Shown piece by piece: positions 26,051 to 34,877 of a stretch of DNA of 64,000 nucleotides. The translations under genes and the position numbers were made by a program. This stretch comes from Sphingomonas gei (GTDB lineage Bacteria > Pseudomonadota > Alphaproteobacteria > Sphingomonadales > Sphingomonadaceae). Under the pieces are notes generated by a model, which worked only from the letters and a program-made list of their open reading frames with translations, had not been told where the DNA came from and did not search any database. Position 1 is the stretch's first letter. Each line of letters opens with the position of its first letter. The DNA lies in the NCBI RefSeq assembly GCF_004792685.1, contig NZ_SRXT01000002.1, positions 434,001-498,000 of the forward strand, given 5' to 3'.

Positions 26051-28480
26051 TTACTCCTCGGCGGGGCCGACTGCAACTGTGTCGGGGTCGTCGAAGCCAA
26101 TTTCACCGTTCGTCTCGTCCGTCTCAGTAGCCGCTTCACCGCCAGCCAACGCGCCCCCGACGGCTCTCGCCGCCTCTTCGGCCGCGTCCTTCTCGATCAT
26201 GTCGAGAAAGAAGCGGATAGTGCCGTCTTCATCGATGGCTGCAAGGCCGTGGCGCAGGTCGGCATTGAGGTGAACCGTGGCCTTGCCCAACGCCGTCGCG
26301 AGCAGGATCTCTATAGCGATGTCATGTTGGGCGGGGGAGGGGTCAAGCAGGAGGTCGCGCAGATCCGTCGTGCGTTCTGCCTCGGTTGAAGGATCCGCAT
26401 AGACGAGCTCCTCCGGGTGCGCGCCGCGCAGGAAGATCGAGCGCAGGATCGAGTCGGTCCATGTTTCCTTCAGATAATCGCCGTGCTTGAGTACCGTCGA
26501 AACGGGAAATCGGCGTGGACCAAGCGGAGGGCCATGTGCCGGATCTCTTGAGCGAAGTCGCTGCAGCGCGGACGAGACCGCAGCGAAGGCGTCAGCCTGA
26601 CTGCTACCCTGATCGACGAAAAAGGAGGATGGACCAAGTGCAAGAGGCGTTCTGGCCGGCAGCGCCAAAAACAAGTCGTCGGACATACCGAGCGCCGCCG
26701 CACTGCCGAGCGCCTCAGTGCGGTTCGCCAACCGCGGGTGCAGCGGGCCACGACGCGCCCAGCGATTGTAAAGCGCAAGTTCCTGGCACCAAGGGCAGTC
26801 CTGGTCCCGCCAGTCGGGCAGCGGCAATTCCAGAATCGTGATGACCTCATGCGGGGGTAACCTCCCGCGGTGCCGCAATCGTCGCCTGGTGCGCTCCCAG
26901 GCCTTTGGGGAAGACGGGCACGCGACCCCTATCAGGTACCAGATACGCCCCGCGAAGCCTTCAGTCCTCAACGACCGTTGATACTGTGAGAGGCTGGCAT
27001 CATTCACCCAGGCATCGACCAGTACGATAATCTCGTCGTCCTCGCCGGCGCCGCGGATCGCGGCTCTTGCTTTCAGCTCCGCTTCGCTGGCGTTGGCGGC
27101 GAAGTGCAGTGTGGGGTGCAGGAGAGTGGGAGCCTCGACCCCCTGATTGCGCAGCTGCTCATTCACTAGCGCAACCAGCTGTTCCGAGCCACTGCCGGGC
27201 GGGGCGACAAGCCGGACCGGCCTCTTCTGGATGGCTGCGAGTGCTTTGGTAATGCGGTCGCGCAGCCAGGGTAAAGCGGCGAGGTGCTCTGTGGCGACAT
27301 GGACGCCGTGATGCCTAGCGCTCTGATTTCGGGTGATTGTCCTGTGAACCTGCAAGATACCATGGCCCGCCAGTGCGTCTACGACTTCGCGTGACGGCAC
27401 CGTAACTGGCTGCGTTATCTCGACCGGCTCGTCCTGAAAGATCAGTGGGAAGTAGACCTGCCGGTCTATCCGGATGCGGTGGTCGGGCCGGCCTACGTCG
27501 ACAGCGGGCTGAAGGAGACGGAAGCGCTGGTCGTGCACGAGTTCCCGCAGCGCCGGCATATTGGTCGGCCCGAGCGCGAAGATGGCGACATAGTGAGCGT
27601 GGAACCGGTCAAGGCCTCCCATGACGATTTCGCCGAGCGTATTTCTCAGGCTCCCGCTCTGCGTGGCGCTGATCAGGCAGAGGATGCGGTCCAGCTCGGG
27701 GTCCGTCGGCGCCTCCCGCACCAAGCGCTCAATCACCTCTCGCGCCCGGAGGTCGGATCCATGCGCCGGGTCGATATAGTCAGGCAGGAGCTCGACCCGC
27801 CTCGGCCCGCCACCGAAATATCGCTGACACAGCACCGAGATGTTGAAGGCGACAGAGGAAATCGACCAAGTGTCCACGAGAATGGCAGCACAGCGGTCGA
27901 GGTGCGGTAAAAGCCAATAGAACAAGGCATCCACTGCATCCCGGCTATACTGGATGTTACCGACCCGGATGAAGTGCCGCACCAGTCGGCCGCTTGGTGC
28001 TTCGAAGACCGTACCGGGCGCAGCGGTGATAACGGCGCGGGATTTCTCGAGCAGATGGTCTAGTTCAGCGGCTTGAATGTCCTCGATTGCTTCGTTCAGC
28101 GGCATGTCGGCAGGGAAGGTCGCGTGGGGAAAGCGCGGATTCACGTTCGCGGAGAGCAGATGTCGCCCGCGGAACGAATGTAGTAAATGCACTGGCCGGT
28201 CATCAACGCGGGCAAACGTGATGGCGACGTCTGTTCCGCCCAGCAACTCGACGAGAGCACCGGAGACCTTCGGGGGCATTTCGCCTGCGAACAGATCTGG
28301 ATCCCACTGCTGCTCTACAGGGAGCCGCAGGACCAATAGGTCGGTCCCCTGACGAATGTCTGGGCCCGTATCGTAGACGTCGCCAAGAACGTCCTCGACA
28401 GTCCGCTTCGCGGGCATTTGAACGACCTCTGCGAGCATAAAATGCTCTGGGCGACCCAGGCCCGCTTGGAACCGGTGCAT
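26051..28480 (-). CDS. Large protein with two degenerate phosphoribosyltransferase-like segments
   Basis: 809 residues, starting four nt after the GHKL-ATPase stop. Two segments have the strand-Asp-loop pattern of PRPP-binding sites, though degenerate: AAILVDTWSISSVAF (~198-212) and IIVLVDAWVNDASLS (~484-498). Each is preceded by a helical part. Between and after them come CPWCQELALYNRW (paired Cys) and an acidic C-terminal tail. I do not recognise a named family. Tight pairing with a GHKL ATPase inside an island suggests one functional unit, possibly a defence or nucleotide-sensing system. The PRTase call is tentative. Confidence 0.75.
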   Translation of the reverse strand: MHRFQAGLGRPEHFMLAEVVQMPAKRTVEDVLGDVYDTGPDIRQGTDLLVLRLPVEQQWDPDLFAGEMPPKVSGALVELLGGTDVAITFARVDDRPVHLLHSFRGRHLLSANVNPRFPHATFPADMPLNEAIEDIQAAELDHLLEKSRAVITAAPGTVFEAPSGRLVRHFIRVGNIQYSRDAVDALFYWLLPHLDRCAAILVDTWSISSVAFNISVLCQRYFGGGPRRVELLPDYIDPAHGSDLRAREVIERLVREAPTDPELDRILCLISATQSGSLRNTLGEIVMGGLDRFHAHYVAIFALGPTNMPALRELVHDQRFRLLQPAVDVGRPDHRIRIDRQVYFPLIFQDEPVEITQPVTVPSREVVDALAGHGILQVHRTITRNQSARHHGVHVATEHLAALPWLRDRITKALAAIQKRPVRLVAPPGSGSEQLVALVNEQLRNQGVEAPTLLHPTLHFAANASEAELKARAAIRGAGEDDEIIVLVDAWVNDASLSQYQRSLRTEGFAGRIWYLIGVACPSSPKAWERTRRRLRHRGRLPPHEVITILELPLPDWRDQDCPWCQELALYNRWARRGPLHPRLANRTEALGSAAALGMSDDLFLALPARTPLALGPSSFFVDQGSSQADAFAAVSSALQRLRSRDPAHGPPLGPRRFPVSTVLKHGDYLKETWTDSILRSIFLRGAHPEELVYADPSTEAERTTDLRDLLLDPSPAQHDIAIEILLATALGKATVHLNADLRHGLAAIDEDGTIRFFLDMIEKDAAEEAARAVGGALAGGEAATETDETNGEIGFDDPDTVAVGPAEE

Positions 28481-28484
28481 GGCG

Positions 28485-29639
28485 TCAACCGCCGCCGGCC
28501 GGGATTAGGTCCGGGTAGAGGATTTGCCAATGCGTGCCCGCGACCCGCTCGTACTTCCCCTCTCGAATTCTGAGCCGCGCATCCGTATCCCCCGCACTCC
28601 CATCCATCGTGAGCCAGAACTCGCCGGTTCTCAGCGAAACAAAAGCGTACATGGCCTTCGCCGCGCGTAACGCGTTGAGGATCCCAAGCCCGGCATTGGG
28701 ATCGGCGATCTTCGAACTGATCTTGCCGTGCAGCAATTCATCTAGCAATTCGGCACGGGGGCGTTCGCGATGATTATGCCCAGCATCGGTCGCAAGAAAC
28801 CCGTCCAAGATCCCGTCACCATAATCCGAAACGCTGGCCTCGACCAAATTGACGGCGCCGTGGGCCGGTTGTCGATCGATATAGTCGGCCAGTTCGTTGA
28901 ACGATCCGGCCTTCGCCTTTAGGTCCTCGCGTCCGCCGTAAAGGTGCTTCGCCAGCCGCATAATCCGCACACCGCGCGCGCTGCTGGCGTGCTCCCAACC
29001 ATTCATGTGCAGTTCCCAGAGGAATTCCAGTGCGGTCCGTTTGTGCCCGATTTCCTGCCCGCTCTGGCGCCGCCCCAGCGCACCGACTTGCAGCTTGTCG
29101 AGGACGCCCCTGACCAGTTTCAGAAACGCGCCTCGCCGATCACCGCCGACGTTCAGCGCAGCAGCCACTGCGGCCTCCGGATCGAACTCGACCAAGCTTC
29201 GCCATTGGCCAGAAGCCTGCCCGAGTAGCCCGCCGCGTCGCTCCGTGACGTATCGCCGGATCCGTGTCGCATCGGCAGCGGAGCTCCGATCTCCTTCCGG
29301 GGATACGACACCTCCATGCTGCAGGGTGAGGAGGGACGGTATCGAGACCTCGAAGGCTTCATCAAACTCGGCCAGGCTGCGTCGTTGTGGCCAGGCCGCC
29401 AGCCCCCAGGCCAGCAGCTGCGTTTTCTCCGCCGCCGCTAGGCCGGGCGCTATGGCTATTCCGGACCATTGCTCAAGGAAAAAGCGTCGGGACCACTCGC
29501 TCGCGACTTTTGCTTCAAAGGAAGCGATTTGGCCGCTCTCCGGATGCGCTGCGGCCGCGATCTTGCGAAGAAGCAAGCCGAGGTCGTCCTCGATCTTGGC
29601 CAAGTCGCCGGCCTTTCCGACCGACGTTTTCAAAGACAT
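28485..29639 (-). CDS. GHKL (HSP90/histidine-kinase-type) ATPase-domain protein
   Basis: Start chosen at the ATG ending at 29639, with GAGGTG seven nt upstream. About 384 residues. The C-terminal half carries Bergerat-fold boxes: N box LWELHMNGWEH (207-217, with Asn and Glu), G1 box VSDYGDGI (~270-277) and a G2-like GLGI (~317-320). The N-terminal half is helical and lacks a dimerisation/phosphoacceptor His domain, so it is not a classical sensor kinase. It is the first gene of an operon with the PRTase-like gene and thyX. A role as an ATP-driven conformational switch or sensor is inferred. Confidence 0.8.
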   Translation of the reverse strand: MSLKTSVGKAGDLAKIEDDLGLLLRKIAAAAHPESGQIASFEAKVASEWSRRFFLEQWSGIAIAPGLAAAEKTQLLAWGLAAWPQRRSLAEFDEAFEVSIPSLLTLQHGGVVSPEGDRSSAADATRIRRYVTERRGGLLGQASGQWRSLVEFDPEAAVAAALNVGGDRRGAFLKLVRGVLDKLQVGALGRRQSGQEIGHKRTALEFLWELHMNGWEHASSARGVRIMRLAKHLYGGREDLKAKAGSFNELADYIDRQPAHGAVNLVEASVSDYGDGILDGFLATDAGHNHRERPRAELLDELLHGKISSKIADPNAGLGILNALRAAKAMYAFVSLRTGEFWLTMDGSAGDTDARLRIREGKYERVAGTHWQILYPDLIPAGGG

Positions 29640-30428
29640 GGACGGCACCTCGCTACGATCGAGCGGTGCGTAGCCGAACCGGAGCTGCATTGGAACTCGC
29701 CGCGCATCCGTCAGATGCAGCGATCGCTTATAGCGCAGTAAAAGTCGACTATCGCCCCGCCCACGGTCCTCCTGCTAATCCGTGGCACCGATGTCCGCTT
29801 TACCCCGTCAGCCATCCAAAGCTGCCGGTCTGCATTCGGCCGGATTCGCCCCCACTCGCCTGAGACCATGAGGGCACCTCGTCAAAGCATGTTGCGCAAG
29901 ATTCCGTCGGCGTCCCGCCGCCAGCGAACTCCCATGCCCTCCCTGATAATGCAGGCTACGTGGCGGCCGTTGAGTTCAAGTCGCATAGCGATATCGATAA
30001 TTTGCCCTTGGGTGTCTCGCTTGCCGTCAATGCGGGCATGGACACCCTCGTGCGTTCTCCCCAAAGGATCGCGTTGCCATCACCGTTTGGGCTCAGGACA
30101 ATCTGGTGCTTCCAAAGGCCGCCTTCGGATATTCGGCACCGTAGCTACGATACGGTTGCGAAAGCCATCCACCGAGCGCGCGGGCGGTATGATGAGAGAA
30201 CTAGATCCAACCAGAATATATATGATGATCGTCGCTGATCAGAACGAGCGGATGCGACAAGTGCTTTCGACCGTATACGTGGTAAGTGACTCCATTTGCC
30301 CGGTTAGCGTGTTACATTGCTCGCTGGGCGCGAGTCGTCGTCCTGGGCATAATTGTAAAACGTTGTTGCGTTCCTGCGTTTCAGTGCTGCGTGTGTAGTT
30401 TTTCTACATCCTTGGTCTGGGGGACGAT
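29640..30428. other. Island intergenic region with no convincing gene
   Basis: About 790 nt between divergent transcription units; it must contain the promoters for the GHKL operon (-) and the lipoprotein gene (+). The only frame with some protein-like character is on the - strand at 29882-30064 (TTG start; contains AMRLELNGRHVACIIREGMG), about 60 residues with no good ribosome site. It could be a small gene or a fragment. The + strand frames here look random. Confidence 0.4.
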
Positions 30429-32315
30429 ATGCAGGAATTTCCACGACGCTTTCATTTATCTGCGGTGTTTGCGCTCGCGCCGGTTGTGGGCGGATGTGCG
30501 ATTTTCGGTGGCGAGCAGGTAGGCAGCACCTCGGCGGTCGTTCAAACTTCGATGCTACCCGCCAGCGTACCCTACTATCTCAATCTCTGCGGTCAGGACG
30601 AGGATCAGCAGCGATATCGCCTGTATTCTCCTTCGGCGCTTGGGCGTTGGGCAGAGGGCAAGGACGACAGCGGTCGGGGCGAGGAAAAGTATATCAAGGC
30701 AACTCGCGAGGCGCGGGAGCATTGCACGCATGATCGCAAGATCAACAACGGCGATCCGATTACCGTGCGCCTGCATCGCGTTGGCATCGGCGGCTTAGCC
30801 AAGTTTGCGGAGGATGGGCGTTGCAAATCCGGCTGCAAGCGCGACATCGCGATCGTCCTCGATTTCAACGGTAGTCAGACGCTCCAGAAGCCGATCGTTG
30901 CCTTCTATCAACGAAACGTGGCGCCAGATGGCAATCTTCAATTCGTCAATCAGACTATTTTCGCTCAGAATGAGTGGTTCTTCCGCTACCCGCCTAGTGT
31001 TCGCGTACGGCTTTACGATGTTCGAGATGACAAGGATCGGGCGCTCAAAGCTAACCTAGAGACTGTAGCGAAAGGTGCGAATTTCATCCGATCCTATATT
31101 GCCGGTGCGGCAATCGCTGGTCCGATTGTCGATACCGCGATCAAGGCAGCCGACCAGCTGATCGACGGCCCGCGGAATCGGCCGATTCTCGATATGTCGT
31201 TTCAGCTTTTTCCGCAGCAGCCACGGGGGACCGACGCAGTACCCGTAGCTAGTGCAACTCCGCCGATAGCGCCAGTGGTGACGGTCCCCGTTGTCGTCCA
31301 ATCGCCGGCGAGCGAAGGCGCATTAACGGTGGTCGAAATTACCGAGCTGCAAAAGAAACTAAAGGTTGACACCAGCGGCGGCGGCGTCGGGCAGCTAGGC
31401 CCGAAGACTAAGGCGGCCGTTTCTGACCATATACCTGCCGCCAGCGCTTTGAAAGCTTTCGAACCCGCCTACAGCAGGGCTATCCGTCATTACCTAGTGG
31501 GGTCAGAATCTGCATCGGGCACGAATGCGAAGGACCCGGTGCCAGATCCCACCTTCGGATCGCCAATCTACGCATCACAGTTTATTGTTTTTGACGAAAC
31601 AGCGCCGGGCGTTAACGATTGCGATCCCGCACGCAAAGCAAAGCTAAAGGCGCCGCGTACCCAACTCGGAAAGGAGCTGCCTGCTTACTACTTCGTCCCT
31701 GACGGCGTGCAGGGTGGGGGTGCGCGTGTCTATGCGATGCTGCCATCACCCAATCTGCCTGAGAAGCTTGAGCCGTGCCTTCTTGAGACGCCGTTTGTGA
31801 TTTTTTCGATAACGAGAGAAAATGTCGCGGTTGCTGCGGATGTCGCGAAGCGCATTTCGGACCTCCAAACAAAATTCACCGCTGATAGTACCGTTAGCGA
31901 GGATGCGATTGCCTCTCTAGGTTCGGCCTATGTCGATGCCGAACTTGCGCTGGCGATCGACCGGGTGGAAAATACTTGGCGAGCAGATCAGCTATCTGCT
32001 TTACTTAAAAGGATCGAAAAACAGCGCGCCGACAACAAAAAGCTAGGAGAGGACGACACCGCCCCCAAACCACTCGCGAGCGCTTCCTACAGATATCGCG
32101 CTTATCGTCTTATTGAAGATTACACGGGTTGCCCGGCGAACGACAGCCTCCGGAACGGCTATTTCGTAGAACTCGCCGAATTACTTACTCCCCTCGCTCG
32201 CACGGCTCGTTCAGAGGGTGCGGGTATACCTTATCTACGAGCGAGCGACGGAGCCAAGCTCGTCTGCCCGGCACCTGATACCGGGTCGGCGGAGAGCGAA
32301 TCGGCCGAGACATGA
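30429..32315 (+). CDS. Large lipoprotein of unknown function
   Basis: 628 residues, with GGGGGA before ATG 30429. The signal ends in a lipobox-like VVGGC (Cys ~23). The protein has a soluble periplasmic body with several Cys (HCTHDRK, GRCKSGCKRD), a Pro-rich linker, then a segment resembling a small peptidoglycan-binding-like helix pair (EITELQKKLKVD... LGPKTKAAV) and a charged coiled-coil-prone C-terminus. Codon use is less GC-biased than in the core genes. The following secreted protein gene starts one nt after its stop, so the two probably act together. Confidence 0.75.
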   Translation: MQEFPRRFHLSAVFALAPVVGGCAIFGGEQVGSTSAVVQTSMLPASVPYYLNLCGQDEDQQRYRLYSPSALGRWAEGKDDSGRGEEKYIKATREAREHCTHDRKINNGDPITVRLHRVGIGGLAKFAEDGRCKSGCKRDIAIVLDFNGSQTLQKPIVAFYQRNVAPDGNLQFVNQTIFAQNEWFFRYPPSVRVRLYDVRDDKDRALKANLETVAKGANFIRSYIAGAAIAGPIVDTAIKAADQLIDGPRNRPILDMSFQLFPQQPRGTDAVPVASATPPIAPVVTVPVVVQSPASEGALTVVEITELQKKLKVDTSGGGVGQLGPKTKAAVSDHIPAASALKAFEPAYSRAIRHYLVGSESASGTNAKDPVPDPTFGSPIYASQFIVFDETAPGVNDCDPARKAKLKAPRTQLGKELPAYYFVPDGVQGGGARVYAMLPSPNLPEKLEPCLLETPFVIFSITRENVAVAADVAKRISDLQTKFTADSTVSEDAIASLGSAYVDAELALAIDRVENTWRADQLSALLKRIEKQRADNKKLGEDDTAPKPLASASYRYRAYRLIEDYTGCPANDSLRNGYFVELAELLTPLARTARSEGAGIPYLRASDGAKLVCPAPDTGSAESESAET

Positions 32316-32316
32316 G

Positions 32317-33171
32317 ATGAAACGCGTTCGAATAGCTTGGATGCTTGTCCTTGTTGGCACTATCTGGATGAGTTCCGGTCCTGCTGGATACCTGTCATCT
32401 TCGGCTCGATCGGCTCAAACGACTTGTAGAACGGAAGAGTTCGCACGATCCAACGATCAATTTCGAGTGCGGCTCCGGAGCCTCTCGGTGCCAGATTCAA
32501 TCGAGCATTTGAAGCGATGGACAGCAGTCGTCCACTGCATGAGCCGAGTGGATGGCGGAGCCCGTTTGTCGGTTGGTACGCGCAAAGGGGTCATATTCGA
32601 GGTCGGCGATGAGTTCGCACGAAGAGGTCAGCCTTGTCTGGCTCTCCAAGCCGTAGGTATGGCAAGGATTAACAACGGACCGGGCCTTGCCGGTTTCTGG
32701 GGGTCAGCCAAACTGAGCCCCCCTCAGTCGCAATCAGTAAACGGCTTTCTGCTTTCCTGTCTGCGGGTCAGCCCCTCGCCGCTCGGTAGCGATCGATCCT
32801 CACTGTTTAGGGATGTTGTCGCCCGCTTGAGACACCCATCCCGGATCAAAGACGACCTCGTGACCGTGGATAACATACGACTCTCGGACGGGGCGCGACT
32901 TGCCCAGGCACTACTCGACACGCTCGACGCCATATTGATGCTCGATTTTCAAAAAATTCAAGGCGACCGCCGTGTATCCGCCACGGTCTCGGGCTTGCAA
33001 ACAGTGCAAGCACGGCAAAATTGGCGAACCCTTTGGGTGGCCCTCGATGGTCCGAATCAGCGGCCAATGTCAAAATGCATGCCTGCCATAATAAGCGCCC
33101 GTTCACAGTTAGAGCGTGAAGTTATCACCGTGCGATCTCTTGCTGGATCACGTGGAACCTGCGGAAAATAA
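32317..33171 (+). CDS. Secreted protein of unknown function
   Basis: Start chosen at ATG 32317, one nt after the lipoprotein stop. About 284 residues with an N-terminal signal-like segment (RIAWMLVLVGTIWMSSGPAG). The mature part holds several Cys (TTCRTEEF, VVHCMSR, QPCLALQ, LLSCLRVS), which suggests disulfides in the periplasm. I recognise no family. Base composition is lower in GC than the core genes. Confidence 0.7.
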   Translation: MKRVRIAWMLVLVGTIWMSSGPAGYLSSSARSAQTTCRTEEFARSNDQFRVRLRSLSVPDSIEHLKRWTAVVHCMSRVDGGARLSVGTRKGVIFEVGDEFARRGQPCLALQAVGMARINNGPGLAGFWGSAKLSPPQSQSVNGFLLSCLRVSPSPLGSDRSSLFRDVVARLRHPSRIKDDLVTVDNIRLSDGARLAQALLDTLDAILMLDFQKIQGDRRVSATVSGLQTVQARQNWRTLWVALDGPNQRPMSKCMPAIISARSQLEREVITVRSLAGSRGTCGK

Positions 33172-33588
33172 GATAATCGTAGAAAACTGATCAAACGATT
33201 GTTAACTATAAAATGACTAATATTGATTGCGATAATATTGTTCGGATATTCCGTTCTGCTGCAAGACTATATTCCCGATATAGTCAGATATAGTCAGATA
33301 TGTTGCGCTGGACGGTCCCACGTGGAGCGAAATGGGTGCCTCATCGACCACCCTTGGGGGAATCGCGCTAATTCAACCGGAAAAAATACCTCAATAAGTG
33401 GCGCTTGGAATCGAGGCTAGCGCGCCTGGAATGCTGATAGCCGTATCTTTGACCTCATCTCCGTGAGCAGTTCAAATACTAGCTCATCGTGGTACTTACG
33501 CAGGCTTCCGCGACAACAAGGGCGGAGTGGTGATTGTGGATCGCAAGACGCGGGCAATCGGATATAGACCCCTCTGAAACGGGGTTCC
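33172..33588. other. AT-rich intergenic stretch
   Basis: About 417 nt without a coding frame of quality; the first 70 nt are markedly A/T-rich (for example AACTATAAAATGACTAATAT). It contains a perfect palindrome and short tandem repeat listed separately. Confidence 0.5.
33265..33300. promoter_or_regulatory. Operator-like palindrome with overlapping tandem repeat
   Basis: GACTATAT at 33265-33272 and ATATAGTC at 33278-33285 form a perfect 8-bp inverted repeat with a 5-nt spacer. The right arm merges into two direct copies of GATATAGTCA (33277-33296) plus a third GATA. Such an arrangement fits a regulator binding site or a recombination/replication motif; no regulator gene lies next to it. Confidence 0.4.
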
Positions 33589-34155
33589 ATGACGCCGCAA
33601 CAGTTCGTTTCTCAACTATGCAACCTGCGGTTTGCCGACGCCTTCAACCCTTACTTTGATCGCTGCTCAGTCCACGACCTTGAAGATGCGTCACAGCGAC
33701 GTTCGGGGTCGCTTGAACACATGCTAGCGAAGGCGGTGTCGGCGGACATTGACGCAATTTGGATCGGGCGCGATCTCGGCTTTCGTGGTGGTCGCCGCAC
33801 AGGCATGGCCCTTACAGATGACGTGCATTTTCAAACGCACTTATCTCGATGGGGGATCAGCCGGGCCAAGCCCACGATTGGGCAACCCGTTCCCGAACGC
33901 ACCGCCACCTGCATCTGGGAAATGCTCGAAGAGATCGACGTTCCCATCTTCCTTTGGAACGTCTTTCCACTTCACCCCCATGAACCGGAGGCCTCTTTTA
34001 CGAACCGGGCGCCTTCCGTTGGGAAGATCGCGAAATCCGACCTGCGCTATACCTCAACGGGCTCGCCCGGTGCGATCATCGTGGTCCGACCCCGGCTATC
34101 ACGCTCCACCGGTCAATGCTCGAAAGCCCACCTGCTGCGGCGATCAGCAAGGTAA
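33589..34155 (+). pseudogene. Uracil-DNA-glycosylase-like protein, probably truncated
   Basis: The first ~145 residues resemble a UDG-superfamily protein: AIWIGRDLGFRGGRRTGMA (motif 1-like region) and FLWNVFPLHPHEPEASFTNR. After NRAP the sequence loses family character (TSTGSPGAIIVVRPRL) and ends early, with no recognisable C-terminal HPS-type motif in this frame. A frameshift or replacement of the C-terminus is likely. In mobile elements such UDG-like proteins may act on modified or uracil-containing DNA; function of this copy is doubtful. Confidence 0.5.
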
Positions 34156-34600
34156 CCCCTCTTGCCATCGCTCGCGGCGATAACGCTGGTGGTGCCGATG
34201 CAGATCTTGTGCGGTGCGCGTCGCGATTGCTCGGTTTCCGCCGCGTCGGCTCTGATCTCCAAGCACGGCTAACGGAGGGGCTGACAAGCTAGATCCAGAT
34301 ACGGTTTGAGGTCAGATGGAAACGTACACTCGGACGAGAGGGTGCGGTCGAGCTGCGACGACGCATTGGAGCATCAGCTATCGCTGACGGCGTTTTAACT
34401 GCCCATCCTTCGCTCAACGAACAGCGCAGCGATGGCGTGCTTTATCGCTCTCAGCAGGACCACGGCGGACAGCCTGCTGGAAGAGCTATGGCGTGGGTCG
34501 CACCGCTTTTTCTATCCAAAAGCCACCCAAGCAGGACCCAAACGCCCACCCAGCCGTACGAGCTTCGCCCGCAAGCTTCGGAGTTTCCTACTGAAAGGGG
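34156..34600. other. Gene-free stretch at right island end
   Basis: About 445 nt. Some remnants may derive from the damaged upstream gene, but no frame has a start, ribosome site and protein-like composition. No integrase gene is found here, though this position beside the tRNA is where one would often lie. Confidence 0.5.
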
Positions 34601-34676
34601 TGGTGCCGCTTACAGGACTCGAACCTGTGACCCCCGCATTACGAATGCGATGCTCTACCAGCTGAGCTAAAGCGGC
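34601..34676 (-). tRNA. tRNA-Thr (anticodon CGT)
   Basis: 76 nt with an encoded CCA. Acceptor stem GCCGCTT/AAGCGGC pairs perfectly; D arm AGCTCAGCTGGTAGAGC; anticodon stem TCGCA/TGCGG around loop TTCGTAA (anticodon CGT); T arm ACAGGTTCGAGTCCTGT. It reads ACG codons. The 3' half is duplicated at 24738-24772, marking it as an integration site. Confidence 0.95.
34611..34645 (-). repeat. Putative attR within tRNA-Thr
   Basis: 35-bp exact copy of 24738-24772, running from the end of the acceptor stem through the T arm and variable loop to the anticodon loop. The tRNA is reconstituted at this end. Confidence 0.8.
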
Positions 34677-34877
34677 CCGTCCAAAGCGTGTCGCTCCGGA
34701 AGAGAGCGCGCGCTTACCAGCAGGATCCCCGGCTGACAAGCGTTGCGATTTGCTTGCCCGCCACGAAGCCCGCACCCGCATCAATACGTACCCGTCGGGC
34801 TTTACGCGTCGTTTACCACACAGGGCGCACAAGCGCAGTTCAAGGACCGGGCCGTTCGCCCGTAATGGAGCACGCGC

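Larger units (their letters stand above)
24738..34645. mobile_element. Putative tRNA-Thr-associated genomic island, about 9.9 kb
   Basis: The segment is bounded by 35-bp direct repeats derived from tRNA-Thr, with the intact tRNA at the right end. Cargo is unlike the flanking core genes: GHKL ATPase, PRTase-like protein, ThyX, lipoprotein/secreted pair, and a damaged UDG-like gene. The 30.4-33.6 kb part is visibly richer in A/T and rare codons. No integrase, excisionase or transposase could be seen, so it is a decayed or non-autonomous element, or one mobilised in trans. Confidence 0.7.

Noticed and set aside
29868..30398. 176-residue + strand frame in the island gap
   Set aside because: No ribosome site, random-looking composition; not called a gene.
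33277..33300. Possible CRISPR array
   Set aside because: Only two short 10-bp direct copies without spacers.
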